Origin: Nevskiaceae bacterium
Lineage (GTDB): Bacteria > Pseudomonadota > Gammaproteobacteria > Steroidobacterales > Steroidobacteraceae
Assembly (NCBI GenBank): GCA_018883185.1
Contig: VEQP01000002.1
Location: 1-64,000, forward strand
Length of the DNA: 64,000 nt
Direction: 5' to 3'
Under the pieces are notes generated by a model. That model worked only from the letters and a program-made list of their open reading frames with translations. It ran no database searches and was not told where the DNA came from. Made by a program: the position numbers and the translations under genes. Every line of letters starts with the position of its first letter. The stretch's first letter is position 1. Positions 41,596-51,039 of the stretch are shown here, in pieces.

Positions 41596-43209
41596 CAGTT
41601 GCTCACCGCGCATGGCGCGCAGACGCTGCTCACCGACCATCGCCGTGTTGCGCTCGCGAACGGTCCGCAGAAAGTGGAAAGTTCCCGTGACGGCTTCGGG
41701 CGTGAACTGGATGCTGGTGTAACCGCGTTGGCTGGTGTCGCTAAAGACGAGTCCGGGGTTCGCCTTGCGCAACGCCGCTGCGAGCTCGCTAGGCGCGATA
41801 CCGGTCAGCAAGGATTCGAAGCCGGGCGAGGTGACCGCGTGCGTGGCGAACTCGACGCCCGCTGTCTTGCCGTCGATCGACAGATTGTTGCCCCAGGCGT
41901 TGTGGCTGTCGCCCGCGAGCACGACGAGGTTGGATGACGCTACCTGTGCTGCGCGCAGCACACGCGCTCGCGCTGCGGGATATCCGTCCCAGCTGTCGAG
42001 GTTGTACGGCAACTGCAGCTTCGCCGAAATCTCCGCAACCTGAGCGCGCCGGCGCACCAATTCTGCGGCATCTGCCGGGACCCAGCGTGAGACGCCCGGT
42101 GGTACGCGCACTTCACCCATGATGATCTGCTGCGCGAGCACCTGCCAGCGCGTGCCCCTGCGCGTCGAGGCACGAAGGCCCGCTTCCAACCAACTCTCTT
42201 GCTCGGCACCGAGCAGCGATCGTGCGGGATCTGCCAAAGGCCCATCGCGAAATTCGGCGAGCGCGCGTTCGACATCGCGACGGCCGCCGAGAAACCGCGC
42301 TATATCGAGCGGTTGATCGCGACCCGTGATGCGCGTTTCCAACTTGAACAGGGTCAATAGATCACCGATTTGATAAGACTTCCACAGATCGTCGCTGACC
42401 GGCATCCAGTCTCGATAGGCACGAAGTGCCGCGGCCTTGCGCTGTTCCCAGTCGCCCTCGCGGTCGGGCTGATGATTCTCTGCGCCCCCGCGCCAGGCAT
42501 CGTTGGCGAACTCGTGATCGTCCCATTGCGAAACGATGGGATAGAACTGGTGCAGTCGCTGCAGATCCGGGTCGGCGCGGTAACACGCATAGCGAAGGTG
42601 GTAGTCGCCGAGGCTCAGCAACTCGCCGGCGGGGTCGAGTACTCGGCCCGGAACCGCCGCGTTGGCGTCTGGATAAGAGCCCTGCGGATATTCGTAGAGG
42701 TAATCACCGACGTGGACGATCAGATCGAGATCGCTGCGCTCGCAAGCATGGGCGTAGGCGTTGAACCAGCCGAAGCCGAGATTCGAACACGACATCAGAC
42801 CGAGCCCGAACCTTGCGGTCGCACCCACCGGCAAAGTACGCGTCCGACCGACTGGGCTCATGCTGCCGTCCGGGGCGATGAAGCGATAAAAATACCAGCG
42901 ACCCGGGGACAGGTTGCTCATCACCGTACGCGCCGTGAAGTCGCGCTCGACGCTAGCCAGCGCCTCGCCGGTGCTGACGATCCGCGTGAACATCGTATCA
43001 GTGGCCACCTCGACACGCAGGCGAGTGTCGCCATTGGCCACAAATCGGCTCCAAAGCAGTACGCTGCCGATATCGGGCTCACCGCTTGCCACGCCGTGGG
43101 TGAAACCGCGGGCTTGCAACGCCGCAGTCAGTGCAGGCAGGGCCATGAGCCCCGCGCCGTATACGCCAGCCTTGAGAAGGGTTCTACGTCGCAGCGATCG
43201 GGTATTCAT
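41581..43209 (-). CDS. PhoD-family alkaline phosphatase, full-length
   Basis: 542 residues. The twin-arginine signal LRRRTLLKAG precedes an N-terminal Ig-like PhoD domain (FTHGVASGEPDIGSVLLWSR) and a metallophosphoesterase core: LMSCSNLGFGWFNAY, VHVGDYLYEY, SQWDDHEFANDAW, and VVLAGDSHNAWG. PhoD enzymes use calcium and iron and hydrolyse phosphate mono- and diesters in the periplasm. It is the second PhoD-type gene in the locus and is on the opposite strand, facing the short form tail to tail. Confidence 0.92.
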   Translation of the reverse strand: MNTRSLRRRTLLKAGVYGAGLMALPALTAALQARGFTHGVASGEPDIGSVLLWSRFVANGDTRLRVEVATDTMFTRIVSTGEALASVERDFTARTVMSNLSPGRWYFYRFIAPDGSMSPVGRTRTLPVGATARFGLGLMSCSNLGFGWFNAYAHACERSDLDLIVHVGDYLYEYPQGSYPDANAAVPGRVLDPAGELLSLGDYHLRYACYRADPDLQRLHQFYPIVSQWDDHEFANDAWRGGAENHQPDREGDWEQRKAAALRAYRDWMPVSDDLWKSYQIGDLLTLFKLETRITGRDQPLDIARFLGGRRDVERALAEFRDGPLADPARSLLGAEQESWLEAGLRASTRRGTRWQVLAQQIIMGEVRVPPGVSRWVPADAAELVRRRAQVAEISAKLQLPYNLDSWDGYPAARARVLRAAQVASSNLVVLAGDSHNAWGNNLSIDGKTAGVEFATHAVTSPGFESLLTGIAPSELAAALRKANPGLVFSDTSQRGYTSIQFTPEAVTGTFHFLRTVRERNTAMVGEQRLRAMRGEQLLREI

Positions 43210-43259
43210 GATCCCGAAGAATACCGAAGTTTCTGCGACTACAATGTGACGGAGTGTCC

Positions 43260-43556
43260 ATGAGTCCCGAAATGTTCGTGTTGATCATCGCCGCGTCGGT
43301 GCTCGTCGTGGGGTACGTGCTGGTGTATCCGCGTTTCGCGGGCGCCGATCTGACCAAGCTCGCGCTCAATGGCGTACTCGCGTATGGCTGCGCCTTGCTC
43401 GTCGTCGGCAGTCACTACTATGGCACCGACCAGCGCTTCGGCGAGCCGGTGCTGGATCTCGGTTGGTTCGGCTTTACCCTGCTGACGCTGCTGCTGGTCG
43501 AGTTGCCGCTGTTCTACTGGTACGCGCGCCGCTATCGCGTTTTCACGCAGGAGTGA
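43260..43556 (+). CDS. Small membrane protein, unknown function
   Basis: 98 residues from ATG 43260 (GGAG 5 bases upstream). Three hydrophobic helices (about 5-22, 35-50 and 70-90) with short loops; the last residues are basic and aromatic (YARRYRVF). No family recognised. It is divergent from the PhoD gene, with a possible -10 (TACAAT) just before it, and ends two bases before the convergent amidohydrolase. Confidence 0.6.
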   Translation: MSPEMFVLIIAASVLVVGYVLVYPRFAGADLTKLALNGVLAYGCALLVVGSHYYGTDQRFGEPVLDLGWFGFTLLTLLLVELPLFYWYARRYRVFTQE

Positions 43557-43557
43557 C

Positions 43558-44931
43558 TCAGGGCCGCCTGTCGTTGATCGGCAGTTGCAACGCCGTGCGG
43601 TCGATGGGCGTACCCGCCTTCCACACCCCGGCGATGTCGCGCACGTTGCGGATGTCGCGGGTAGGATCGGCGTTGAGCAACACCATGTCGGCGAGCTTGC
43701 CGGGTTCTATCGAGCCGAGCTCCGCCTCGCGACCGAGGAAGATCGCACCGTTGAGTGTGGCGATGCGCAGGGCATCGAGTGGCGAGATGCCGGCCGCCAC
43801 CACGAGTTCGAGTTCACGCTGTGCGGCGGGCGCAAATGTACGATCGGTGCCTAGCACCAACAGTCCACCGGCAGCGTGGATGCGTTGCAGATTGCGAGCT
43901 GCGTACGGGTAGATGGCGGCAAACCAGTCCGACCAGCCCAGTTTGAGATAGCGCTGGCGCGCTTGTTCGCGAACCTCAGGTTCACGAGGATCCACAACCG
44001 CGCGGTACTCCGGAGTGCGCAGAAACTCCACGCCTTCGCGCATGGCGATGATTTCGTCGAACACGGCCAGCGAGGTCTGGATCGGCAGTCGTTTGGCGGC
44101 GACGAGTTCGACGAACTCGCGTGTGAGTACGCCGGTCGCAGGTACATGTGCGAGGCTGTCGATGCCGGCTGCAATAGCGTCACGGGCCATTTGCTCGTTG
44201 GACACGTGTGCGGTGGTACGCACGCCCCGGGCGTGCAGATACTCGATCATCTGCCGCATCAGTTCTTTGGGCAGCGACTTGACCAGCGGATTAGGCCCGA
44301 CACCCATGGCTTCATAGGTAATTTTTTGGACGTCAGGTTGCAGCGCGATTTGCGCATCGAGATCGACGATGGTGTCCGGCCAGTCGCGCACGCCGATGCC
44401 GGCGTAGCCAACGCTCCAACTGCCGGGATAGCTCAACAAGCGGCCGGTAGTGAAGAGCCGCGGCGAGACGATCTCACCGCGGCGTTCCCGGTCACGCAAG
44501 GCGGTGATGAACTGCGGATTGTTGCCGGCGTCATACACGGTCGTGAATCCGTAGTAGAGAAATCCGTGCAGCGTACGCAGACCAACGTCGTAGTCGACAG
44601 GAAGCTCCGACTGAGCGCTCGAGTCACGCCACGCGCCGCCACCAAGAAGATGGATATGCACGTCCATCATTCCCGGAATGAGAAACTTGCCACGACCGTC
44701 CACCCGCGTGATCCGTCGATCTGCCCGCAGCGGCTTATCGCTGATTCGTGCGAAGCGACCCGTTTCGATCAGGACCCACATGTTGGGTTGTGGTGGACGA
44801 CCGGTGCCGTCAATCAGAGTGACGCCCTCGATGAGCACCGAGTCGCTGCTGCGGGTTGCGGCAAAAGTGGCTGTCGCCGCCACCGCAAGCAGCGCGCAGA
44901 ACAGTGCCTGAAATTTAAGCCTGTAGTTCAT
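43558..44931 (-). CDS. Exported amidohydrolase (imidazolonepropionase-like)
   Basis: 457 residues with a signal peptide (to about TFAA). Amidohydrolase superfamily features: the small beta-sandwich start (EGVTLIDGTG), the metal HxH in MDVHIHLLGGG, later His in RTTAHVSNEQ and LAHVPATG, and the Asp in LVLGTDRTF, ending in a Pro/Asp composite domain (GSIEPGKLADMVLLNADP). Such exported enzymes often cleave dipeptides or act on cyclic amides such as prolidase-type substrates; the substrate is not readable here. It overlaps the aroE end by 17 bases and is probably co-transcribed with it. Confidence 0.82.
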   Translation of the reverse strand: MNYRLKFQALFCALLAVAATATFAATRSSDSVLIEGVTLIDGTGRPPQPNMWVLIETGRFARISDKPLRADRRITRVDGRGKFLIPGMMDVHIHLLGGGAWRDSSAQSELPVDYDVGLRTLHGFLYYGFTTVYDAGNNPQFITALRDRERRGEIVSPRLFTTGRLLSYPGSWSVGYAGIGVRDWPDTIVDLDAQIALQPDVQKITYEAMGVGPNPLVKSLPKELMRQMIEYLHARGVRTTAHVSNEQMARDAIAAGIDSLAHVPATGVLTREFVELVAAKRLPIQTSLAVFDEIIAMREGVEFLRTPEYRAVVDPREPEVREQARQRYLKLGWSDWFAAIYPYAARNLQRIHAAGGLLVLGTDRTFAPAAQRELELVVAAGISPLDALRIATLNGAIFLGREAELGSIEPGKLADMVLLNADPTRDIRNVRDIAGVWKAGTPIDRTALQLPINDRRP

Positions 44932-45769
44932 GTCGTATGCTCGTGGTGTCAGGGCGAATGCCGCGCCAGATCCAAAATGCTTCCGCGGCCTGTTCGATCA
45001 GCATGCCAAGGCCCTGCGCCACACGCCCCGCGCCCTGCGCGCGGGCCGCGAGGGTGAATGGCGTGTCGGTGATGCCATAACCGAGATCGTAGGCGAGCGT
45101 CGCGGAACCAAACAGGTTACTCGGCACGGCGGGCACCTTGCCCTCGAGCCCGAGTGAGGTGGCATGCAGCACGAGATCGGCCGGGCCAGCTGGGATCTGC
45201 TCAAAGCCACCCCCGCGCAGCCTGCAATGCACAGGCGCCTCGGCCGCAAAGTCTTGAACCAGTTGCAGTGCACGCTGCGCCGAGCGGTTGGCGATGTAGA
45301 CCGAGGCCGGGTGCTGCTGCAGCAAGGGTGCGAGTATGCCGCGCGTTGCACCGCCCGCGCCGAGTATCACGACGGATGCACCCGTGAGTTGGACCTGCAG
45401 ACGCTGCAAATCCGCGAGCAGACCGGCACCGTCCGTGTTGTCGCCTTCGATGGCACCGTCGCTACAGCGGCGCAGCGTGTTGACGGCGCCGGCGAGGCGT
45501 GCCCGCGGCGTCAGCCGATCGGCAAAGCGAGCGGCGGCTTCCTTGTGCGGTAGCGTCACATTGAGTCCGCAGCCGCCTTGATCAAAGAATTCACGCAGCC
45601 TAAGCACGAAGTCTTCCGGGGCTATGTCGTAGCGCTCGTAGACCATGTGTTGCCCCGTGGCGGCGGCAAACTGGGCGTGGATGAACGGTGACTTGCTATG
45701 CGCGATCGGGTGGCCCACCACGCCGTAGCGGTCGGGCGGCGACAGACGGGGCGAGTCCGCGGCGTTCAT
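44915..45769 (-). CDS. aroE: Shikimate dehydrogenase
   Basis: 284 residues. Shikimate site: YGVVGHPIAHSKSP and the catalytic Lys in NVTLPHKEAA, with the partner Asp in EGDNTDGAG. NADP site: VILGAGGATRG followed by ANRSAQRA. It reduces 3-dehydroshikimate in the aromatic amino acid pathway. It starts 5 bases after the rlmJ stop, so rlmJ-aroE-amidohydrolase are likely one transcript. Confidence 0.94.
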   Translation of the reverse strand: MNAADSPRLSPPDRYGVVGHPIAHSKSPFIHAQFAAATGQHMVYERYDIAPEDFVLRLREFFDQGGCGLNVTLPHKEAAARFADRLTPRARLAGAVNTLRRCSDGAIEGDNTDGAGLLADLQRLQVQLTGASVVILGAGGATRGILAPLLQQHPASVYIANRSAQRALQLVQDFAAEAPVHCRLRGGGFEQIPAGPADLVLHATSLGLEGKVPAVPSNLFGSATLAYDLGYGITDTPFTLAARAQGAGRVAQGLGMLIEQAAEAFWIWRGIRPDTTSIRHELQA

Positions 45770-45774
45770 GGCAT

Positions 45775-46653
45775 CTAGGGTACCGCAAGACTCTCACGCA
45801 CGAGCCAACCACCCGCGTGGGTAGGGTCTAGTACGCGGTGCAGCTGCGGCAGCCAGGCTCGCATCTGCTCGGCAATCAGGTAGGGCGGATTGGCAATCAG
45901 TAGCCCCGAGCCGTTGAGCCCCGCGCGATTGTCTCGCGGATGGATCCATAACTCGTTGACAAGGCAGGGTGTGGCGGCGCCGCCCGCGGCTTTGGGCCAG
46001 CGCAACGCGAGGCGATTCAGCCACTGGTCAGTGTCTCGCCCATGCTTGATCGGATACCAGATCATGATCACGGCGTTGGCGAGACGGCGCAGCGTTTCGA
46101 TGAGCGCGCGTTCGACGGCCCTAAAGTCAGCCGCAGTCGTCTCGTAAGGCGGATCGATGAGAACGAGCGCGCGGCGCTCGCGTGGCGGCAGCCAATTTTC
46201 GAGTCGCAGGAATCCATCGGCGCATTCCACTGTGGCGCGCTTGCCCACCGCGGCGCGCAGCGCGGCGTGCTCGCTGGGCTGTGTCTCAATGAACACGGCA
46301 CGATCCTGCGCACGCAAGGCATGCAGGCCGAGCAGCGGCGAGCCCGGATAACTACGGCGCTCGCGGCGTTCGCTGCGGATCTGCTGCACGCTGGCGAGAT
46401 AGTCGGCGAGCTCCGCTGCGACGGGTGGGGTCGCGCCCGATTGCGCGGCTTCGAGGCGGGCGATGCCACCGGCAGCCTCGTTACCCTTGCGGGCATCCGC
46501 ATCGCCAAGGTCGTACAGACCACGTCCGGCATGGGTATCGAGCAGCAGGAATCCCGTGTCTTTACGCGTCAGCGCTCGCAGTAGCGCGAGCAGCGCCACG
46601 TGCTTGTGCACGTCCGCAAAGTTGCCCGCGTGGAAGGCGTGGCGGTATTTCAC
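45775..46653 (-). CDS. rlmJ: 23S rRNA (adenine(2030)-N6)-methyltransferase RlmJ
   Basis: 292 residues. The start MKYRHAFHAGNFADVHKH is diagnostic of RlmJ (YhiR), followed by the SAM motif LLLDTHAGRGLYDL and the N6-adenine catalytic DPPYE in VLIDPPYE. It methylates A2030 in 23S rRNA. It lies nine bases downstream of topA on the same strand. Confidence 0.94.
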   Translation of the reverse strand: MKYRHAFHAGNFADVHKHVALLALLRALTRKDTGFLLLDTHAGRGLYDLGDADARKGNEAAGGIARLEAAQSGATPPVAAELADYLASVQQIRSERRERRSYPGSPLLGLHALRAQDRAVFIETQPSEHAALRAAVGKRATVECADGFLRLENWLPPRERRALVLIDPPYETTAADFRAVERALIETLRRLANAVIMIWYPIKHGRDTDQWLNRLALRWPKAAGGAATPCLVNELWIHPRDNRAGLNGSGLLIANPPYLIAEQMRAWLPQLHRVLDPTHAGGWLVRESLAVP

Positions 46654-46662
46654 CGGCCCGGG

Positions 46663-49239
46663 TCAGGAGGCGTCGGCGCCGTCTGCAGCGGTGGTCTTCC
46701 GCTTGGCGGCGGTCTTCGCTTTGCCTTTGCTCTGGGTCTTTTTCTTTGCCTTGGCTTTGGCTTTTGCTCTTGCCTTGGGCTTCGCCGGTGCGGTCGGTGC
46801 CTCTGTGGTAGCCGTCGCAGCGGCAGGTTTGGTTGCCGCTTTCCGCGCCGTTTTGGCCGGCGTTTTCTTGCCGAATCTACCTCGCCCCGGGCGCTGCGGC
46901 GCGGCGGCGAGCAGTGCGCGGCACTCCTCGAGCGTCAAGGTTTTCGGGTCACGATCCTTCGGGATCCGCGCGTTACGCTGCTTGTCGGTGATGTAGGGCC
47001 CGTAGCGGCCATTGAGCACCTGGATGTCGTCGATGCCGAAGTCTTGGATGATGCGGTTGGCATCGGCGAGCTTCTTCGCCGCAACCACTTCGCAGGCGCG
47101 CTCGAGCGTGATCGTGTAAGGGTCGTCTTCGACCTTCAGCGAGGCGTACTTGCTGCCGTATTTGATGTAGGGGCCAAAGCGGCCGATGTTCGCCTCTAGC
47201 GGTTCGCCCTCGGGTGTGCTGCCGAGCTTGCGCGGCAACTGGAACAACTGCAGCGCTGCATCGAGGGCGATGGTGTCCATCTTCTGCCCCGGCCGCAGTC
47301 CGGCGAATTTCGGCTTGTCGGCATCGTCGCGCGTGCCGATTTGCACGAACGGCCCGAAGCGCCCCATGCGTACGGAGACAGGCTTGCCACTCAGAGGGTC
47401 GGTGCCGAGCTCGCGCGATTGCGCAGCCTCATCACGTGAGACGTTCTTTTCGGTGTGTTCGACGAGATCGATGAACGGTTGCCAGAATTTCTGCAGCGGT
47501 TCCGTCCAGGCTTCCTCGCCGCGAGAGACCGCATCGAGCTCGTCTTCCATCGCGGCGGTGAAGCCGTAGTCGACGTACTTGCCGAAATTGGCGCTGAGGA
47601 AATTGTTGACGATCTTGCCGATATCGGTGGGGATGAAGCGTCGACCGTCCATATCGACGTACTCGCGATCCTTCAGCGTGCTGATGATCGACGCATAGGT
47701 CGACGGACGACCGATGCCGTGCTCTTCGAGTGCCTTGACCAGCGAGGCTTCCGAGTAGCGCGGCGGCGGCTCGGTGAAGTGCTGCACGCCGCGCAGACTG
47801 ACGAGCGCCACACGATCGCCCGCTTCCATCGCCGGGAGAATCCGCTCGTCTTCGTCGTCTGCCGAGTCGTCGCGGCCCTCGATGTACACGGCCATGAACC
47901 CCGGCTTGACGAGCGTGGAGCCGTTCGCGCGCAGCAGGTTGCGCAGCGGCCCGTTGGCCCCGGCGAGCAGGTTCACCGCCACCGTATCTTTGACCGCATG
48001 CACCATCTGGCAGGCGACCGCGCGTTTCCAGATCAGTGAGTAGAGCTTTTGCAGATCGGCATCGATGCGCCCTTCGAGCATTTGTGGCAACACGGCCGCC
48101 GAGGTGGGGCGTATCGCTTCGTGCGCTTCCTGGGCGTTGCGCGACTTGTTCTTGTAGGTGCGCGGCGAATCTGGCACCGACTCCGCGCCGTAGAGTTTGG
48201 CGATGACTTGGCGGATCTCGCTGATCGCTTCGCCGGCGAGATTGACCGCATCGGTACGCATGTAGGTGATAAGGCCGACGGCGCCCTCGCCGTAGTCCAC
48301 ACCCTCGTACAACTGTTGCGCGAGCCGCATGGTTCGCTGCGCCGAGTAGCCGAGCTTGCGCGCCGCTTCCTGCTGCAACGTGGAGGTGGTGAAGGGCGGC
48401 GACGGATAACTATTGCGCTGCTTGCGCTCGACATCGAGCACGGTCAGCGTGCCGGGCGGCGAGAGTCGCGCAGGACCCTCGCCCTCGGCTGCCGGCACCG
48501 GTGCGCCGGCACCGCTTGCCGCGCGCAGCGCGCTCTCCACGGTGGCCGCGCGTTCGGCATCGGTGAAGCTGAACTGCTCGACCTTGCGACCCTCGAATTC
48601 GACGAGCTTGAGCGGGAACGTCTGCGTGCTGCGCTCGCCTTGCGAATCGAGCGTCCAGTACTCGCGCGGCACGAACGCCTGGATCTCCGCTTCGCGCTCG
48701 CAGATCATGCGCAGCGCCGGGCTCTGCACTCGTCCCGCCGACAGGCCACGCCGTACTTTCTTCCATAGCAGCGGCGAGAGATTGAAGCCCACCAGGTAAT
48801 CGAGCGCACGGCGCGCTTGCTGCGCGTTGACGAGATCGAGCGACAGATCGCGCGGGTTGTCGATGGCTTGGCGGACGGCGTTGCGTGTGATCTCGAAGAA
48901 TTCGACGCGGTGGACGTCCTTGCCCTCGAGATCACCGCGATCCTTGAGCAGCTCACGCAAGTGCCAGGAGATCGCCTCGCCCTCGCGATCGGGGTCGGTG
49001 GCGAGGTAGAGTGCTTTGGCCTTTTTCAGTGCGCGCGAGATCGCATCGACATGTCGTTCGTTGCGTTCGATGATGTCGTACTTCATCGCGAAACGACGGG
49101 TTGGGTCTACCGCACCTTCCTTCGGCACCAAATCGCGCACGTGGCCATAGGACGCAAGTACCTCGAACTTGTTGCCGAGGTATTTCTTGATGGTCTTGGC
49201 CTTCGCCGGCGATTCGACGATGACGAGGTTTTCAGCCAT
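46663..49239 (-). CDS. topA: DNA topoisomerase I
   Basis: 858 residues. A TOPRIM domain opens the protein (VIVESPAKAKTIKKYLG, then YLATDPDREGEAI), followed by the type IA core with the active-site Tyr in GLITYMRTD. The C-terminal part has topoisomerase repeat domains (GRFGPFVQIG, GRFGPYIKYG, GRYGPYITD) instead of zinc-ribbon Cys clusters, then a Lys/Ala-rich tail of about 75 residues (repeats of AKAKAKKK type) typical of high-GC bacteria. It relaxes negative supercoils. Located between smg and rlmJ, as in many gammaproteobacteria. Confidence 0.95.
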   Translation of the reverse strand: MAENLVIVESPAKAKTIKKYLGNKFEVLASYGHVRDLVPKEGAVDPTRRFAMKYDIIERNERHVDAISRALKKAKALYLATDPDREGEAISWHLRELLKDRGDLEGKDVHRVEFFEITRNAVRQAIDNPRDLSLDLVNAQQARRALDYLVGFNLSPLLWKKVRRGLSAGRVQSPALRMICEREAEIQAFVPREYWTLDSQGERSTQTFPLKLVEFEGRKVEQFSFTDAERAATVESALRAASGAGAPVPAAEGEGPARLSPPGTLTVLDVERKQRNSYPSPPFTTSTLQQEAARKLGYSAQRTMRLAQQLYEGVDYGEGAVGLITYMRTDAVNLAGEAISEIRQVIAKLYGAESVPDSPRTYKNKSRNAQEAHEAIRPTSAAVLPQMLEGRIDADLQKLYSLIWKRAVACQMVHAVKDTVAVNLLAGANGPLRNLLRANGSTLVKPGFMAVYIEGRDDSADDEDERILPAMEAGDRVALVSLRGVQHFTEPPPRYSEASLVKALEEHGIGRPSTYASIISTLKDREYVDMDGRRFIPTDIGKIVNNFLSANFGKYVDYGFTAAMEDELDAVSRGEEAWTEPLQKFWQPFIDLVEHTEKNVSRDEAAQSRELGTDPLSGKPVSVRMGRFGPFVQIGTRDDADKPKFAGLRPGQKMDTIALDAALQLFQLPRKLGSTPEGEPLEANIGRFGPYIKYGSKYASLKVEDDPYTITLERACEVVAAKKLADANRIIQDFGIDDIQVLNGRYGPYITDKQRNARIPKDRDPKTLTLEECRALLAAAPQRPGRGRFGKKTPAKTARKAATKPAAATATTEAPTAPAKPKARAKAKAKAKKKTQSKGKAKTAAKRKTTAADGADAS

Positions 49240-49264
49240 GAGGTAGCCGTTCCGTGGCGTTCGA

Positions 49265-49756
49265 TCAGTGAGGCCGCTCGGGCGGCAGGTCGAACACCAG
49301 ATCTTCCATGCGGGCGCAGGCGAGTTCTTCGCCTGGCTGGCTGGAGAGCACCATCAGCACCACCCACTTGAGCTGATCGACGTCGAGCTCGCTGGCATCG
49401 AGCGCCAGCAGGCGTTCGATGACGATCTCGCGCTGCTGCGGCGAGAGGATGCCGCTGCGCTCCAGAGCAAGCAGGTAACCGCGACAGTCCGCCGGCAAGT
49501 GGGTGCGCTCCTCGTCGGTGTACACGCGCATGGCCCGCGGGCCGGCGGCATCGAGGTTGGGGCGGTCACGCTCGCCCGCGAGGTCGGCGAGCCAGTCGAG
49601 GGCGCGTTCGACGCTCTCGCCGGGGAAGCCCGCCTGCTCCAGATCCTGCGCCAACTCATCGCGCTCAGGCACCTCCGGCGCGTCGGCCAGCATGTACCGG
49701 TCGAAGACGTAGATGAGGATGTCGAGGACGCTGCCGTTGTCTGTCATGTCACGCAT
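49265..49756 (-). CDS. smg: Smg family protein (DUF494)
   Basis: About 163 residues. Smg/DUF494 pattern: SVLDILIYVFDRYM at the start, an acidic middle, RVYTDEERTHLPADCRGYLLALE, and the closing helix of QLKWVVLMVLSSQPG type. The function of Smg is unknown; it almost always sits between dprA and topA, as here. ATG 49756 overlaps the dprA stop (TAATG), and ATG 49747 is the alternative and would begin closer to the usual first residue. Confidence 0.9.
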   Translation of the reverse strand: MRDMTDNGSVLDILIYVFDRYMLADAPEVPERDELAQDLEQAGFPGESVERALDWLADLAGERDRPNLDAAGPRAMRVYTDEERTHLPADCRGYLLALERSGILSPQQREIVIERLLALDASELDVDQLKWVVLMVLSSQPGEELACARMEDLVFDLPPERPH

Positions 49757-50928
49757 TAGAAGAGTGCCCGGGCACACCTGAAGTATCGGCCGGAGAGGTC
49801 TGATGCAACACGGCCCTCGAGTTCGAGAGACAGGAGCAGGGACGCCACAGATGTGCTGGAGAGGCCGGTGCTCGCGATGAGCGCATCGACGCTCGTCGGC
49901 TCAAAGCCGAGCGCATCTAACAGGATTTCGGCGGGGTTGTCCAACCGGGAGTGCTCCAAAGAGTCCTCGGCGAGGTCCATTGGAGGCGATTCAAGCAATT
50001 GATTAATAACGTTTTTTGGTAATTCGGACAGGATGTCTTCGGCATTCTCGACGAGCGTGGCGCCTTGGCGCAGCAATTGGTGGCAACCTTGCGACTGGCT
50101 GCTGTGTATCGAGCCCGGTATCGCGAAGACCTCACGACCCTGCTCGCCCGCACAGCGGGCGGTGGCCAGCGAGCCGCTGCGCCGGGCCGCCTCGACCACA
50201 AGTACCCCGAGCGACAGACCGCTGATCAGCCGGTTGCGCTGGGGGAAGTTGCCGGGGTAGGGCGGGGTACCGGGCGGAAACTCGCTCACCAAGGCCCCCT
50301 GCAGGGCGATGCGCTCAGCGAGTTCCGCGTTGCGCTCTGGGTAGCGCTGATCGAGACCTGTGCCGCAGACGGCGATCGTGCGGCCCCCGGCATCGAGGGC
50401 TCCAGCGTGGCTGGCCGTGTCGATGCCTAGGGCGAGGCCGCTCGTGATGGTCAAGCCGAGCGCTGCAAAGTGAGCGGCGAAATCCCGCGCGGTCTGCGCG
50501 CCATTGGCGGTGGGATGGCGTGAGCCGACGATGGCGAGTTGGGGGGTGAGCAAACACTCGGGTTGCCCGCGGACGAACAGCACGGCGGGCGGATCGGCGA
50601 TGGCGAGCAGTTGCGCTGGGTAGCCCGGACGATGTGCGGCTAGCAGTGTGATGGCATGGCGCTGCAGCGCCTCGAGATCGGCGGCGAGTGGCCCCGGTTC
50701 GGCGCGGCCGAGTACGAGTCGGCGAGTCGCAGCGGCAGGCAGACCGAGCGCGCGCAGGCCGCGCTCATCGCGCTGCAGCAGCTCGCTGAGGCTGCCCGTG
50801 CGCGAGAGCGCCTCGCGGAGTCGATGTGCATCGAGACCGGCGCGGGCGATTTGGCAGAGCTCTGCCATCTCGGCCGTGGTGATGGGGGTGGCGATGTGGT
50901 TGGCGATGTGGGCGATCGTGGAGGACAT
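49756..50928 (-). CDS. dprA: DNA processing protein DprA (Smf)
   Basis: 390 residues from ATG 50928; the open frame continues to 51708 but only because it is antisense to def. A short SAM-like N-terminal domain (helix-hairpin-helix remnants, ERGLRALGLP) is followed by the Rossmann core: LAIVGSRHPTANG, TSGLALGIDTASHAGAL, and PQRNRLISGLS. A C-terminal winged helix (DALGFEPTSVDALIASTGLSS) closes the protein. DprA loads RecA on incoming single strands during transformation. Divergent from def. Confidence 0.94.
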   Translation of the reverse strand: MSSTIAHIANHIATPITTAEMAELCQIARAGLDAHRLREALSRTGSLSELLQRDERGLRALGLPAAATRRLVLGRAEPGPLAADLEALQRHAITLLAAHRPGYPAQLLAIADPPAVLFVRGQPECLLTPQLAIVGSRHPTANGAQTARDFAAHFAALGLTITSGLALGIDTASHAGALDAGGRTIAVCGTGLDQRYPERNAELAERIALQGALVSEFPPGTPPYPGNFPQRNRLISGLSLGVLVVEAARRSGSLATARCAGEQGREVFAIPGSIHSSQSQGCHQLLRQGATLVENAEDILSELPKNVINQLLESPPMDLAEDSLEHSRLDNPAEILLDALGFEPTSVDALIASTGLSSTSVASLLLSLELEGRVASDLSGRYFRCARALF

Positions 50929-51039
50929 CCGCGCGAGGGTACTCGTGGGCGCCCTTGCGGCTGCGGCGCAAATCGGGTGGAACTCGACTGATATACTGGC
51001 GGTCCATACGAAGCACCTTAATCCGAAGGACCTTGCCCC

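Noticed and set aside
46680-46860. Short tandem repeats near the end of topA
   Set aside because: They encode the Lys/Ala-rich C-terminal tail typical of high-GC topoisomerase I proteins.
50992-50997. TATACT as a confident def promoter
   Set aside because: No -35 sequence at 16-18 bases; mentioned only in the def entry.
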